64,000 nt of DNA from Candidatus Sulfopaludibacter sp. SbA3 (GTDB lineage Bacteria > Acidobacteriota > Vicinamibacteria > Vicinamibacterales > UBA2999), in the NCBI GenBank assembly GCA_945903265.1, contig CAMDNQ010000008.1, positions 62,001 through 126,000 on the forward strand, in the 5' to 3' direction. Every line of letters begins with the position of its first letter. The first letter of the stretch is position 1. The notes beneath the pieces were generated by a model. That model was not told the DNA's origin, did not search any database, and saw only the letters and a list, made by a program, of their open reading frames with translations. Below, in pieces: positions 9,352-18,101 of the stretch. Position numbers and translations under genes: made by a program.

Positions 9352-9720
9352 TCAGAAAAAGAGGATCAGCGTCCAGGGCGCGATGGCGGCGGTGAGATAG
9401 AACCCCGTCAGCAGCGCGACGACTGCGTGGACTTCGCAGAAGTACAGACAGATGCCGAGCACGCCCGCAACCGCCTTGGCGCCCACGAGGCCGCCGGCTT
9501 CGCCGAAGTACGTCATGAGCGTGGAGATAAGCGGATTTGCCTCGATCTGGAGGCCGTATGTCGAGACGCCGACGTAGGTGAAAAAGCCGTCAAGACCCTG
9601 AACGAGCAGAAACGCCACGAGGGCCAGATCGCCGAAGTGTGACGATAGAGGCGCCTTCCACACTTTCGGAAGGAAAGCGCCGCAATATGTTGCGTCGACT
9701 GCACCGGCACTGGCCGCCAT
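9352..9720 (-). CDS. DUF5658-like small membrane protein
   Basis: This hypothetical inner-membrane protein of 122 residues has three to four hydrophobic segments. The sequence 'VQGLDGFFTYVGV ... EANPLISTLM' has the layout I associate with DUF5658 (aspartate in helix 1, a conserved E-x-N-P after it). The function of that family is unknown. It lies between kbl and the GT-C-like gene on the same strand with 20-40 base gaps, so it is probably cotranscribed. The first about 25 residues are not hydrophobic and the true start could be further in. Confidence 0.65.
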   Translation of the reverse strand: MAASAGAVDATYCGAFLPKVWKAPLSSHFGDLALVAFLLVQGLDGFFTYVGVSTYGLQIEANPLISTLMTYFGEAGGLVGAKAVAGVLGICLYFCEVHAVVALLTGFYLTAAIAPWTLILFF

Positions 9721-9759
9721 ATCTTCTGCGGCTTCGTAACGGCAACGGTCGTGCCGCTG

Positions 9760-11712
9760 CTAGCGCGAGAGTTGAAGAATCACATCAGTGCCGTGGCGTG
9801 TTACCTCAACCGCGCCGCGCTGTTCCAGCACGTCAGTGGTCGCCACACCTTCGCCGTCGACGTACGCGGCTTCGTGGACCAGCACATGCGTGACGCCGAT
9901 CTCCTTCAACGTGGCGAGCGACAGGTCCGGATGACGCGGAATCTCGGACAGCACCGCCGTCAGGCGGCCGTAATGAGGCGGTTCGAAGCCGCTATAGCCG
10001 TTGACCAGCGGTTTCCAGTGCACGGTGGAATAGAACATCGCCCGTTGATCGAAGTCGGGGTAGCCAAGCGGTAACTCGGCAAGGACCGTTGCCGGCGGAA
10101 GATCCGCAACGGCGTGGTAGATGGCCGGCGCACGCGCCGGTCTGTACACGCGCGGCTCCGGCGCGTTGAAATCGCGCGGAGGAGTGGCGAGATTCACGAG
10201 GAACGGCACGTGCGTCGCTTCGGCCAGAAACAGCAGCATCAGCAGCGCGAGTGCCGGGCGGCCGAACCTCCACCGGGTCAGCACGGCTGCGCCATAGCCC
10301 GCCAGTACGGCCAGATGCAGCGCGACGATCATCGCGAACCGCCCCGGGACGCGCACGCCGTCGAATCCGGGCACGTAGTCGAACAGCAGGGCATACGGCG
10401 CGGCGATTTCCAGAGGACGCCCCATCGACTGCGGCACCGGGCCGAGCGACAGCCAGAACGCCGCGATGAGCCCCGCGAGAAAGAATCCGCGATCCTGCAT
10501 GAAGGCCGAGGTTCGCCGTCGCGCGGCAGGGGAGACGACGAGGAGCAGCACGAAGGCGATCGCGGCGCGCAGCAGGAGCTGATTGATGTTGCCTATGCGG
10601 AGGACGAACAGGCCCGTGTCGATCGTCGTGCGCCGGACGACGATCGTCATGAGGGCTGCGGCCGTGTGGCCGATGGCCAGCGCGCCGAACAACCAGGCGA
10701 CGAACCGGGGGGCCGACCGTGTCGCGTCTCGACGGTGCCCCCACATGAACAGCCCGAGCAGCGCCAGGAGCACGGGAACAACACCGGGAAACAGCATGCC
10801 TTCCGGCTTCGGAAGCGCCTGCATACTCGAGCCCCAGAGGCGCTGGCCGGGAAACGCGGTCGCGTAGGAAAAGACGTCCGCGGAGAACCGCGACACTTCG
10901 GTGAACGTGCGCTCCACGAACCCCTGACTGCGGACAGCGGCGTACGGCGCCAGGAATGGAGCGGTGATCGCGGCCACCGTCACCGTCGCAGCTGCCAGGT
11001 GCGCCCAGACGCGCCGGTCGCGCCAGAGTCCACGGATCGCGATCTGCCAGATCCCGAACGCGGCGGCGAACGGAGCGAAGAAGAGCAGGTAATAGCCTGA
11101 CGAGAGGTTCTGCGCGGCCAGCGCCAACGCCGCGCCTGCCAGCGGCGTGATCCGCCGAGTCTCGAAGTACCGCAGCAGCCCGTACAACACGAATGGCATC
11201 CACTGCGACGAGAGCACCTGCAGGTGCGACGCCTGCGTGAGCCGATAGGGCGCAAACGCGAAGAGGAGGCCTGCCGCGAATGCTGCCCATGTACTGCCGG
11301 TCAGTTCCCGCACGAGCAGGTACATGCCGAGCCCCGACAGCGCAAAGGTCGAGAGGAAGAGCAGGTTGTAGCAGAGGACGGGGTTCGCGGTGAGCAGGTA
11401 GAGCGGCGCGATCTGGATGGCCTGTGCGAGCAGGTGCTCGGAATACGCGAGCGTCAGGGGGAGCGGATAGAAAATGTTGGCGTCAAAGAACGACGCGATC
11501 CGTCCGAGATCGCCGGCGGCGATGCGGCGCATCTGATCGACGTCCCACGACAGGATCCACATGTTGAGGAGGGAGTCGCCCAGATCCCAGGCGACGTCGC
11601 GGCCGAGTCCTTGCGCGAGCGGCCAGGTAGCCGCGACGGCGATCGCGACATACGCGCACAGCGCGTACCAGGCCCGGCTCCTTGTCTCGAGCCGGGGCGA
11701 GGGGTCAATCAG
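9760..11712 (-). CDS. Polytopic membrane protein, GT-C glycosyltransferase-like
   Basis: This is a large inner-membrane protein with about ten or more transmembrane helices and a soluble C-terminal domain ('PPATVLAELPLGYPDFD', then 'LKEIGVTHVLVHEAAY'). The layout is that of GT-C-type glycosyltransferases using lipid-linked donors. The only standard start codon in frame is ATG 11562. The frame continues open upstream to 11712, encoding a good first helix (ALCAYVAIAVAATWPLA) and an acidic loop (WDLGDSLLN), which GT-C proteins need in the first loop. No ATG, GTG or TTG exists there, only CTG 11712 (AGAGG six bases before it) or ATT 11709, so a non-canonical start is likely. It overlaps the upstream permease gene by about 8 bases. 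Substrate unknown. Confidence 0.65.
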   Translation of the reverse strand: MIDPSPRLETRSRAWYALCAYVAIAVAATWPLAQGLGRDVAWDLGDSLLNMWILSWDVDQMRRIAAGDLGRIASFFDANIFYPLPLTLAYSEHLLAQAIQIAPLYLLTANPVLCYNLLFLSTFALSGLGMYLLVRELTGSTWAAFAAGLLFAFAPYRLTQASHLQVLSSQWMPFVLYGLLRYFETRRITPLAGAALALAAQNLSSGYYLLFFAPFAAAFGIWQIAIRGLWRDRRVWAHLAAATVTVAAITAPFLAPYAAVRSQGFVERTFTEVSRFSADVFSYATAFPGQRLWGSSMQALPKPEGMLFPGVVPVLLALLGLFMWGHRRDATRSAPRFVAWLFGALAIGHTAAALMTIVVRRTTIDTGLFVLRIGNINQLLLRAAIAFVLLLVVSPAARRRTSAFMQDRGFFLAGLIAAFWLSLGPVPQSMGRPLEIAAPYALLFDYVPGFDGVRVPGRFAMIVALHLAVLAGYGAAVLTRWRFGRPALALLMLLFLAEATHVPFLVNLATPPRDFNAPEPRVYRPARAPAIYHAVADLPPATVLAELPLGYPDFDQRAMFYSTVHWKPLVNGYSGFEPPHYGRLTAVLSEIPRHPDLSLATLKEIGVTHVLVHEAAYVDGEGVATTDVLEQRGAVEVTRHGTDVILQLSR

Positions 11713-12703
11713 ACGTGGCCTCTGGAAACGCCTCTTCGAACATGACCTGAAGAATCGCGATAGTCGGCACGGCCAGGATGGCGCCTACCACGCCGAGGAG
11801 CGTCCCCCCAAGAAGCAGCGCGACGATGACGCCGGCGGCGCTGACGCCCACCTGGCGCTCCATCACCTTCGGCACGAGCACGTGGTTCTCGAACTGCTGC
11901 TGGATGAGAAAGAACAACGCCACGCCGAACGCCACGGCAATCGCGGGAATCGCGGCAAGGACGGGACCGACGATCGGGATCATCTCGCCAATCCCCGCAA
12001 TGAGCGCCAGCACGTAGAAGTAGGGAACGCCCATGAGAAACAGCGCCAGCGCCGCCGTCCCGCCGATAATGCCGGCCAGCAGCAGCTGCCCGCCGAGCCA
12101 CGCGCTCACCTTGCCCGAGACGCGGCGGCAGGCATCTTCGACGCGTGGCCGCTCCGGCCGCGGAAAGAGCCGGACGAAGCTGCGCGCGAAGCGGTCCGAA
12201 TCCAGCAGGAAGTAGAAGGAAAGGATCAGGATCGTGAGGAAGCCGAACAGCCCGCCGAGGAACCCCCAGATTGCGCCAACGACGGTCCCGACGGCGTCCG
12301 AACCGCCGACGGGTGACTGCTGCACCGCTTCCTGGAGCGACAGCTCGCGCGCCAGGAGGCCTCGATCGATGAGCCACTGCTGCCCCTGATGGAGCATTTG
12401 CGGGAACGCCGACCAGAGACCGCGCGCCTGCTCGACCATCGGTGGGATTACGAGTACCGCGAGCCCCACAATCAGGCCGACGAAGACGAGATAGATGAGA
12501 AGGATGGCTGCCCACCGCGGCAGGCGTCCCGCGCGCCGCTCGACGTAGGCCACGACCGGCGCGAGCCCGATCGCCATGAGCACGCTGACGTAGATGAGGA
12601 GCAGGGCGCCGCGCGAGAGGTACGCGCCCCATGTGAGCGCGGCCGTCACCGCAAGGCCGGCGAGTGCGTAGCGAATCAGTGCGCGTGGATTGTCACGGGT
12701 CAC
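11705..12703 (-). CDS. AI-2E family (PerM-type) membrane permease
   Basis: This is an inner-membrane protein of the AI-2E/PerM exporter family, whose members move small molecules or sodium/protons; the substrate cannot be assigned here. The 332 residues hold about seven helices with the family pattern of two N-terminal helices, a long amphipathic middle part ('VIPPMVEQARGLWSAFPQML') and a C-terminal helix bundle with 'IAGIGEMIPIVGPVLAAIPA'. I chose GTG 12703, 13 bases past the stop of the upstream aminotransferase; ATG 12805 would overlap that gene by almost 90 bases. It is probably cotranscribed with both neighbours. Confidence 0.82.
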   Translation of the reverse strand: MTRDNPRALIRYALAGLAVTAALTWGAYLSRGALLLIYVSVLMAIGLAPVVAYVERRAGRLPRWAAILLIYLVFVGLIVGLAVLVIPPMVEQARGLWSAFPQMLHQGQQWLIDRGLLARELSLQEAVQQSPVGGSDAVGTVVGAIWGFLGGLFGFLTILILSFYFLLDSDRFARSFVRLFPRPERPRVEDACRRVSGKVSAWLGGQLLLAGIIGGTAALALFLMGVPYFYVLALIAGIGEMIPIVGPVLAAIPAIAVAFGVALFFLIQQQFENHVLVPKVMERQVGVSAAGVIVALLLGGTLLGVVGAILAVPTIAILQVMFEEAFPEATSD

Positions 12704-12716
12704 GGCAGCGAAGGCC

Positions 12717-13976
12717 TCACCCGGCGCGCTCGAGATACTCCCCAGTGAAGGCCGCCATGTCCGCGTAAATCGATCGCAGCTCACGGGGATCCGCAAGAAA
12801 CACAATCCTGAACGTGCCCTGTTCCGGGCGCATCCCGAACCCGGATCCGTGCACGCACAGGATGCCCGTCGCGCGCAGCAACTCGAGTACGTAGTGCTCG
12901 TCCGTGCGGCCCGGTGGCAGCGAGACCGCAGGCATGGCGTAGAAAGCGGCGCGCGGCGGCACGCAGGTCATGCCGGGAATCGCATTCAGCGCCTCGGTGG
13001 TAATGCGCCCTCGCTCGGCCAGGGCGCGGCGGAACTCGGGCTGATGCGACCTGTCTCCCGTCATCGCGGCGGTCACCGCGTATTGCATCGGTCCCGGGCT
13101 GCAGAGGCGTCCGTCGGCAAGCTTGCGCATGGCGGCCAGAGCATTATCGAGTCGCGGCGTCGCGCTGACGACCAGCCAGCCGGCACGCCAGCCTGGCGCG
13201 AGGTACGCCTTCGACAGACTCGAGAGCGAGATGATCGGCGCGTCGGTGTCGAGCGTCGACAGCAATGGCACGGCCCCGTCGAATCCGAGCTCCGAGTACA
13301 CCTCGTCCGCCAGGATGGCGAGCCCGTGCTCGTTTGCGAACTCGATCAGTGCGCGCCGCGTCGCCGGCGGATAGACGGCCCCGGTCGGGTTGTTCGGATC
13401 GATGATGACGAGCACGCGCGTCCGCGGCGTGACGAGGCTGCGCAGATGATCGAGGTCGGGCAGCCAGTCGCGCTGTGGGTCGGTCCGGTAGAAGCGCGGT
13501 TGTGCGTTGATCGTTGCCAGTACCGCCGTGTACAGCGGATACGTCGGCATCGGCACGAGCACCTCGTCCCCCTCGTCCACGAGCGCGTTCAGGGCGAGAT
13601 CGATCGCTTCGGAGGTGCCGGTCGTCAGCAGCACACGCTCGGCGGGCACGGGCATGCCGCGAGACGTGTAGTCCGCCGCGACCGCTGCTCGCGCTTCCGG
13701 GATGCCTGCCGATGGGAGGTAGCCGTTGTGGCCGTCCTGAACCGCCTTTTGTACAGCCGCAACGAGATGCGCGGGGGTCCGGAACCCGAAGGCGATCGGA
13801 TCGCCGATATTCAGATAGCGCACCTTCATTCCGGTCGCTTCCACGGCCTTGGCGGCCGTGACGATATTCCGGATGGCGTAGGAGAACCGATCGACGCGGG
13901 CGGCGACCGGAATAGGCCTCGTGAGAGGCCCGGTGAGAGGCTGTGTGATGTGCGACGTCGGCATCGACGGCTCCAT
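12717..13976 (-). CDS. PLP-dependent aminotransferase, AlaA-like
   Basis: This is a fold-type I, class I/II aminotransferase, probably alanine or aromatic/aspartate transaminase in the cytoplasm. The 419 residues show YLNIGDPIAFGF, GHNGYLPSAGIPEAR, the cofactor-binding DPNNPTGAVYP and the PLP lysine within SLSSLSKAYLAPGWRAGW. AlaA-type proteins have this 'NIGNP...GF.TP' N-terminus. ATG 13976 is the outermost start. ATG 13964 (MPTSH) has GGAG six bases upstream and is the better candidate by ribosome binding. It heads a minus-strand run with the AI-2E permease and the GT-C-like gene. Confidence 0.82.
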   Translation of the reverse strand: MEPSMPTSHITQPLTGPLTRPIPVAARVDRFSYAIRNIVTAAKAVEATGMKVRYLNIGDPIAFGFRTPAHLVAAVQKAVQDGHNGYLPSAGIPEARAAVAADYTSRGMPVPAERVLLTTGTSEAIDLALNALVDEGDEVLVPMPTYPLYTAVLATINAQPRFYRTDPQRDWLPDLDHLRSLVTPRTRVLVIIDPNNPTGAVYPPATRRALIEFANEHGLAILADEVYSELGFDGAVPLLSTLDTDAPIISLSSLSKAYLAPGWRAGWLVVSATPRLDNALAAMRKLADGRLCSPGPMQYAVTAAMTGDRSHQPEFRRALAERGRITTEALNAIPGMTCVPPRAAFYAMPAVSLPPGRTDEHYVLELLRATGILCVHGSGFGMRPEQGTFRIVFLADPRELRSIYADMAAFTGEYLERAG

Positions 13977-14156
13977 CTTACACGCGTGAGTTTGGGCCTC
14001 CAGCTTGACTCACCATCGTACACAGCTCATGCATATCCGATGTAAAATCTACACGGTTTAGGTCGATCCAAAGCGCCCCAATCGGGCGGTATTCCCGTTA
14101 ATTGTTGATTCTTCGAGGGTAATCGGGCTGGCAAGACGATTGATTAGAGCTTCCCT

Positions 14157-15131
14157 GTGACGCGATCGGCATCCCCCCTGATCCTCGCGGCACTGCTCGT
14201 CGCAGTGTCAGCGGGTCTGCACGCGCAGAGCGCCCCGGCACAGACCGGCCAACAGCCCGGCGGGCCCGTGATCACATTCAAGTCTGGCGTCGAGGCGGTC
14301 ACCGTGACTGCCGCTGTCCGCGATCGCCGCGGCCGCGTCATCCGCGATCTGAAACGCACCGATTTTGAAGTCGTCGACACCGGCAGACCGCGGGAGATCC
14401 GCGACTTCTTCGCCGGCGACGCGCCGATCAGTCTGGCCATCCTGCTCGACGTCAGCGGCAGCATGGCGATTGGCGGCAACATGGAGCGCGCGCGCCACGC
14501 GGTCACCATCGCCACCAGCAATTTGACGGGCGGCAGTGACGAGGCGGCGCTCTTTACCTTTGACGCGTCACTGCAGGAAGTCATCTCTTTCACCCGCGAC
14601 ATGGAGCGGATTCGCCGGGTGAGCCTGGCGGGTCAGCCGTGGGGCCTGACGTCGCTGTATGACGCCGTGGCCGCCGCCTCCAAAGCCGTCGCCGCTCGGG
14701 CCAACCGGCATCGGGCGCTGCTGGTCATCACCGACGGCGTCGACACCGGAAGCCGCTTGACGCCGCCCGAGGTCTCCGGAATCGCCAGCGCGATCGATGT
14801 GCCGGTCTATCTACTGGCGGTGGTGAACCCGCTCGATCATCCGGGCGGGGAGCTGGCGGTGGTGGCCAGCGACGGCGCGGGGACGAGTACGGCCACGCTC
14901 GCGGACCTCGCCCGGTGGACCGGCGGCGACATGCGCATCGCCAGCATGCCTGCGCACACGGTGGAAGCGGTACGCGACCTGTTCGCCGAGCTCCGCTACC
15001 AGTACCTGATTACCTTCGAGCCGGACCCCACGCCGGGATGGCATCCGCTCGAAGTTCGAACGAGGCAGAAAGACCTGAACGTCCACGCCCGTGGCGGGTA
15101 CGTGTCGGGCCCGGCGCGATCGGACGACTGA
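14157..15131 (+). CDS. Secreted von Willebrand A (VWFA-related) protein
   Basis: This 324-residue secreted protein has an N-terminal signal peptide ending near GLHAQ, a short domain with 'SGVEAVTVTAAVRDRRGRVI ... LKRTDFEV', then a von Willebrand A domain. The MIDAS motif DVSGSM (D at about residue 100) should bind a divalent metal and an acidic ligand. This architecture recurs in Acidobacteria and its role is unknown; adhesion or cell-surface assembly is a guess. It starts at GTG 14157 with no clear Shine-Dalgarno. A second member of the family lies at 39695-40759. It is followed 37 bases later by an OmpA lipoprotein. Confidence 0.85.
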   Translation: MTRSASPLILAALLVAVSAGLHAQSAPAQTGQQPGGPVITFKSGVEAVTVTAAVRDRRGRVIRDLKRTDFEVVDTGRPREIRDFFAGDAPISLAILLDVSGSMAIGGNMERARHAVTIATSNLTGGSDEAALFTFDASLQEVISFTRDMERIRRVSLAGQPWGLTSLYDAVAAASKAVAARANRHRALLVITDGVDTGSRLTPPEVSGIASAIDVPVYLLAVVNPLDHPGGELAVVASDGAGTSTATLADLARWTGGDMRIASMPAHTVEAVRDLFAELRYQYLITFEPDPTPGWHPLEVRTRQKDLNVHARGGYVSGPARSDD

Positions 15132-15168
15132 TTACTGACAGCAACACTTGTAGAGGAGATGAACCATC

Positions 15169-15855
15169 ATGCGTAAAGGTTTGTTAGCAGCACTGGCCAT
15201 CGCGGTGAGCGTGGCCGTCGTACCGGCGTGCGCGACGAAGGGTTTTGTCCGCGAAGAGGTAGGCACCGTCAACACGAAGGTCGACACGCTGGGCGGCACC
15301 GTCGAGCAGACGCAGCAGCGCGTGGGCCAGAACGAGGGGCGCATTGGCGCGGTCGATCAGAAGGCGGAAGCGGCGGGCAAAGCGGCGGCTGACGCACGCG
15401 GTGCCGCGGCCGGCGCGATGACCGCGGCGGAGAAGGCGCAGGCGGCGGCCGGCGCCGTGGGCGGCCGTGTCGACGCAGTCGTCGCGGCTTCGCGCCGCCT
15501 CGTCTACGAAGTCACCCTCAGTGAAGACGCAGGGAACTTCCGCTTTGGCGCGGTCGAGCTGCCCGATGAAGCGAAGGCGGAAATCGACGCCGTCGTCAGC
15601 AAGCTGAAGGCGGATCCGCAGAACGTGTACTTCGAAATCGAGGGGCACACCGACAACGTGGGTTCGAACGATCTGAACGAGCGGCTCGGGATGGAGCGCG
15701 CCGATTCGGTGAAGCGGTACCTGTACGAACAGCACCAGATCCCGCTGCACAAGATGAACGTCATCAGCTTCGGCGAGGAGAAGCCGGTGTCGCCGAACAA
15801 CACCCGCGACGGGCGCGCGCAGAACCGCCGCGTCGTGATTCGCGTTCTTTCGTAA
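15169..15855 (+). CDS. OmpA-family peptidoglycan-binding lipoprotein
   Basis: This outer-membrane lipoprotein anchors the envelope to peptidoglycan. The 228 residues begin with a lipoprotein signal (lipobox VVPAC, Cys about 22). An alanine/glutamine-rich coiled coil follows (residues about 35-105, Lpp-like heptads), then a C-terminal OmpA domain with 'YFEIEGHTDNVGSNDLNERLGMERADSVKRYL' split over its binding loop and a final 'NRRVVIRVLS'. The Asp and Arg that hold diaminopimelate are visible in GHTDN and QNRR. AGAGGAGATG precedes the ATG, giving a clear ribosome site. A strong palindromic terminator follows. Confidence 0.92.
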   Translation: MRKGLLAALAIAVSVAVVPACATKGFVREEVGTVNTKVDTLGGTVEQTQQRVGQNEGRIGAVDQKAEAAGKAAADARGAAAGAMTAAEKAQAAAGAVGGRVDAVVAASRRLVYEVTLSEDAGNFRFGAVELPDEAKAEIDAVVSKLKADPQNVYFEIEGHTDNVGSNDLNERLGMERADSVKRYLYEQHQIPLHKMNVISFGEEKPVSPNNTRDGRAQNRRVVIRVLS

Positions 15856-15866
15856 GCCTGACGGCA

Positions 15867-15890
15867 GGGGCCGGCCGCGCGGCCGGCCCC
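15867..15890. terminator. Perfect GC-rich palindrome between convergent genes
   Basis: GGGGCCGGCCGC is followed directly by its reverse complement GCGGCCGGCCCC, a 12-bp self-complementary block beginning 11 bases after the OmpA-family stop. It reaches the stop of the facing gene. There is no U-tract, so it is a possible bidirectional terminator or mRNA 3' stabiliser rather than a classic intrinsic terminator. Confidence 0.5.
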
Positions 15891-16555
15891 TACCGCAGTT
15901 TCGCCAGTTCGATTCGTCCTCTCGCCATTTCCTTCCGCGCTTCCTCAATCACCACGTCGTACGTGCCCTGTGGGTCGAGATCCGCGCGCTCGAAGTGCGC
16001 GAGGATTGTTCCGCCAAGAAGAGGCTGACCGCCCCCGCCGGTTCCGGGCCCGGCTCCAGGCATGGGCGCGCCCGTGACGCGAGCGGTGAAGCGCGGCAGA
16101 CGCTGGACCCCGCGCGCGCGAATCACGCGCGCATCGAGCGTTTGCATCGAGACGTCGAAACCCGGGATGCCGGCATAGGTGTTGAGCGGATGGAACGTGA
16201 GCCCGATCGCGACCTCGATCCCCTCGCCATGGCGCGCGAGCACCGCCGCCGCATCGCGCTGGCCGAAGAAACGGTCCCCGATCCGTGCGCGCTCCTCGGC
16301 GGCGGTCACGAGACGACGGAACGGCGTCGAGACGTCGATGTGGTCGACGGGCGCGCGGGCGATGTGTACGCGATAGGACTGATGAAACCGTGCGCGAGCG
16401 GCATCGCTGTACGACTGGCCGATCGAGACGGCTTCATCGATCGTGCGCTGGTCGAGGCGGGGGGAATAGGCGGAAAGGGCAGCGCCGAGCGCGCCGCCAA
16501 TCACGATGAGCAGCACTGAGAGAACCGTGCGCGCCACGAGGCCATCGTAGCGCAC
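15890..16555 (-). CDS. Hypothetical membrane-anchored protein
   Basis: I do not recognise this protein. The 221 residues begin with one hydrophobic helix (VARTVLSVLLIVIGGALGAAL), which may be an uncleaved anchor. A soluble domain of about 170 residues follows, with a Gly/Pro-rich insert (APMPGAGPGTGGGG) near residue 170. Starts at GTG 16555 or GTG 16537 are both possible; the second starts directly at the helix. It is probably periplasmic. It is followed on the minus strand, after other genes, by nothing obviously related; the CHRD gene lies 18 bases upstream and may be in the same transcript. Confidence 0.6.
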   Translation of the reverse strand: MRYDGLVARTVLSVLLIVIGGALGAALSAYSPRLDQRTIDEAVSIGQSYSDAARARFHQSYRVHIARAPVDHIDVSTPFRRLVTAAEERARIGDRFFGQRDAAAVLARHGEGIEVAIGLTFHPLNTYAGIPGFDVSMQTLDARVIRARGVQRLPRFTARVTGAPMPGAGPGTGGGGQPLLGGTILAHFERADLDPQGTYDVVIEEARKEMARGRIELAKLR

Positions 16556-16573
16556 ACGGTCCGGGGCCAGCGG

Positions 16574-17119
16574 TTACCGGCCGGGGATGCAGACGTTGAT
16601 CAGATAGAACTCGTTGGCGAACCGGCTGGCATCGCCCTGCGGGCACAGGTTGATGCGGATTTCGCCGCCGGGATTCTGGGAGCTGTGGAAGTTCAGGTAG
16701 CAGTTGCCGCTCGAGCACGCCTCGAAGACATCGGCCATCTTCAGGATGCCCTGCGCCGGCCGCAGCGTCAGGTTAGATTCGCGCCACGTCCACGACAGCG
16801 TGAAATCGTCGGAACTCCGGAGCGGGATTCCCGGAATGTCCATCATGACGGGTCCGGAGACGCCAGGGCCTCCCACGTGAATGTGCGCGGCCGTCAGGTC
16901 CACGATGTTGTGGACCCGCGCCGTGCACGCGATTTCGACGGTCGTCCGGTTCATGGTGCAGGTCGCGGTCGCCACACCGCCGGTGGCGAGCGCGGGCGTC
17001 TCGAATGCGCCGGATCCGCTTCCAAACAGCGTCATTGTGGTGCTCTGCGCGTGACCCGGCACCGCCGCCGCGGCCCACAGCGTGACCACCACCACCACGC
17101 CGACGTACATCCTCTTCAT
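16574..17119 (-). CDS. Secreted CHRD-domain protein
   Basis: This is a secreted protein of 181 residues: signal peptide (cut near PGHAQ), then a CHRD domain. CHRD was first described in chordin; in bacteria its role is unknown. The defining features are visible: 'VDLTAAHIHVGGPGVSGPVMMDI' (split by the usual loop) and 'NFHSSQNPGGEIR' near the end. Three cysteine pairs could form disulfides in the periplasm. AGGAGAT sits three bases before the ATG at 17119. Confidence 0.85.
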   Translation of the reverse strand: MKRMYVGVVVVVTLWAAAAVPGHAQSTTMTLFGSGSGAFETPALATGGVATATCTMNRTTVEIACTARVHNIVDLTAAHIHVGGPGVSGPVMMDIPGIPLRSSDDFTLSWTWRESNLTLRPAQGILKMADVFEACSSGNCYLNFHSSQNPGGEIRINLCPQGDASRFANEFYLINVCIPGR

Positions 17120-17360
17120 GGCATCTCCTAGGGCGTCGAGTCGGCGCCCGTCTTTTTAGAAAGCGCGGGCGCACCGTCGGCGCGAATTGGTAAGGAAGCT
17201 GCGGACGGAGCACGAAGTAGACCACCGCCTTGATCGTGGGCACTCAACGAGATACGGGAGGCCGGCATCGCACTCCCTTACGGCCCGCGAAACCGTTTTC
17301 GTCATTTCGGAAGATCGCCCCTGCGTCGAACCGCCCCCGAATCGATAGACTGAAGCCGTT

Positions 17361-18101
17361 ATGGAACTCACCGGCCGGGTCGCGCTCATCACGGGAGGCA
17401 AGCGCATTGGCGCCGTCGTGGCGACTGAATTCGCCAGGCATGGCGCCGACGTGGCTCTCGTGTACCGCGCATCCAGGCGGGAGGCGGACGAAACGGCCGC
17501 GGCGGTGACGGCGCTTGGCCGCCGCGCGCTCCTTGTGCAGGCCGATCTGTCAGACCCGGCGGCGTGCGAACGTGCCGTTGCCGAGACCGTGGCCGGCCTT
17601 GGACGTCTCGACGTGCTGGTCAACATGGCCTCGCGATATCACGCGCGGGCGTTCGACGACATCACGGTCGAAGAGTGGGACCAGCAGCTGGCGATCGATC
17701 TCCGTGCGGCGTGGCTGTGTGCGCGGGCCGCGGTTCCCCACATGCGCCGCGTGCGTGGCGGCCGCATCGTCAACTTCACGGACTGGGTGGCGGCCAGCGG
17801 CCGTCCCCGATATACGGGATATCTCGCGTACTACGTCGCCAAATCCGGCGTCATCGCCCTGACGGAGGCGCTGGCGCTGGAGCTCGCCTCGGATCAGATT
17901 CTGGTGAATGCGGTGGCGCCGGGTCCGATTGTGGCGCCGGAAGGCACGCCGGACGAGGAATTCACGAGAGTGGAGCGGGCGACGCCGCTCGGACGGTGGG
18001 GTGGTGAAGCCGAGATCGCGAAGATCGTGATGAGCCTGGTCGAAACCGATTTCGTTACCGGCGAGACGGTGCGTGTCGACGGAGGACGCCACCTGAAGTA
18101 G
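17361..18101 (+). CDS. SDR oxidoreductase, FolM/pteridine reductase-like
   Basis: This is a 246-residue NADPH-dependent short-chain dehydrogenase. The cofactor motif is TGGKRIG (about residue 11) and the catalytic Tyr-x3-Lys is YYVAK. The usual catalytic serine region reads VNFTDWVAASG, with aspartate-tryptophan as in pteridine reductase PTR1 and FolM, so a dihydropteridine or dihydrofolate substrate is the best guess. The loop between that Asp and the Tyr is three residues longer than in the PTR1 pattern I know. TAGACT (17346-17351) lies 9 bases before the ATG and no Shine-Dalgarno is present. Its last 47 bases overlap the convergent Rieske gene. Confidence 0.75.
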   Translation: MELTGRVALITGGKRIGAVVATEFARHGADVALVYRASRREADETAAAVTALGRRALLVQADLSDPAACERAVAETVAGLGRLDVLVNMASRYHARAFDDITVEEWDQQLAIDLRAAWLCARAAVPHMRRVRGGRIVNFTDWVAASGRPRYTGYLAYYVAKSGVIALTEALALELASDQILVNAVAPGPIVAPEGTPDEEFTRVERATPLGRWGGEAEIAKIVMSLVETDFVTGETVRVDGGRHLK

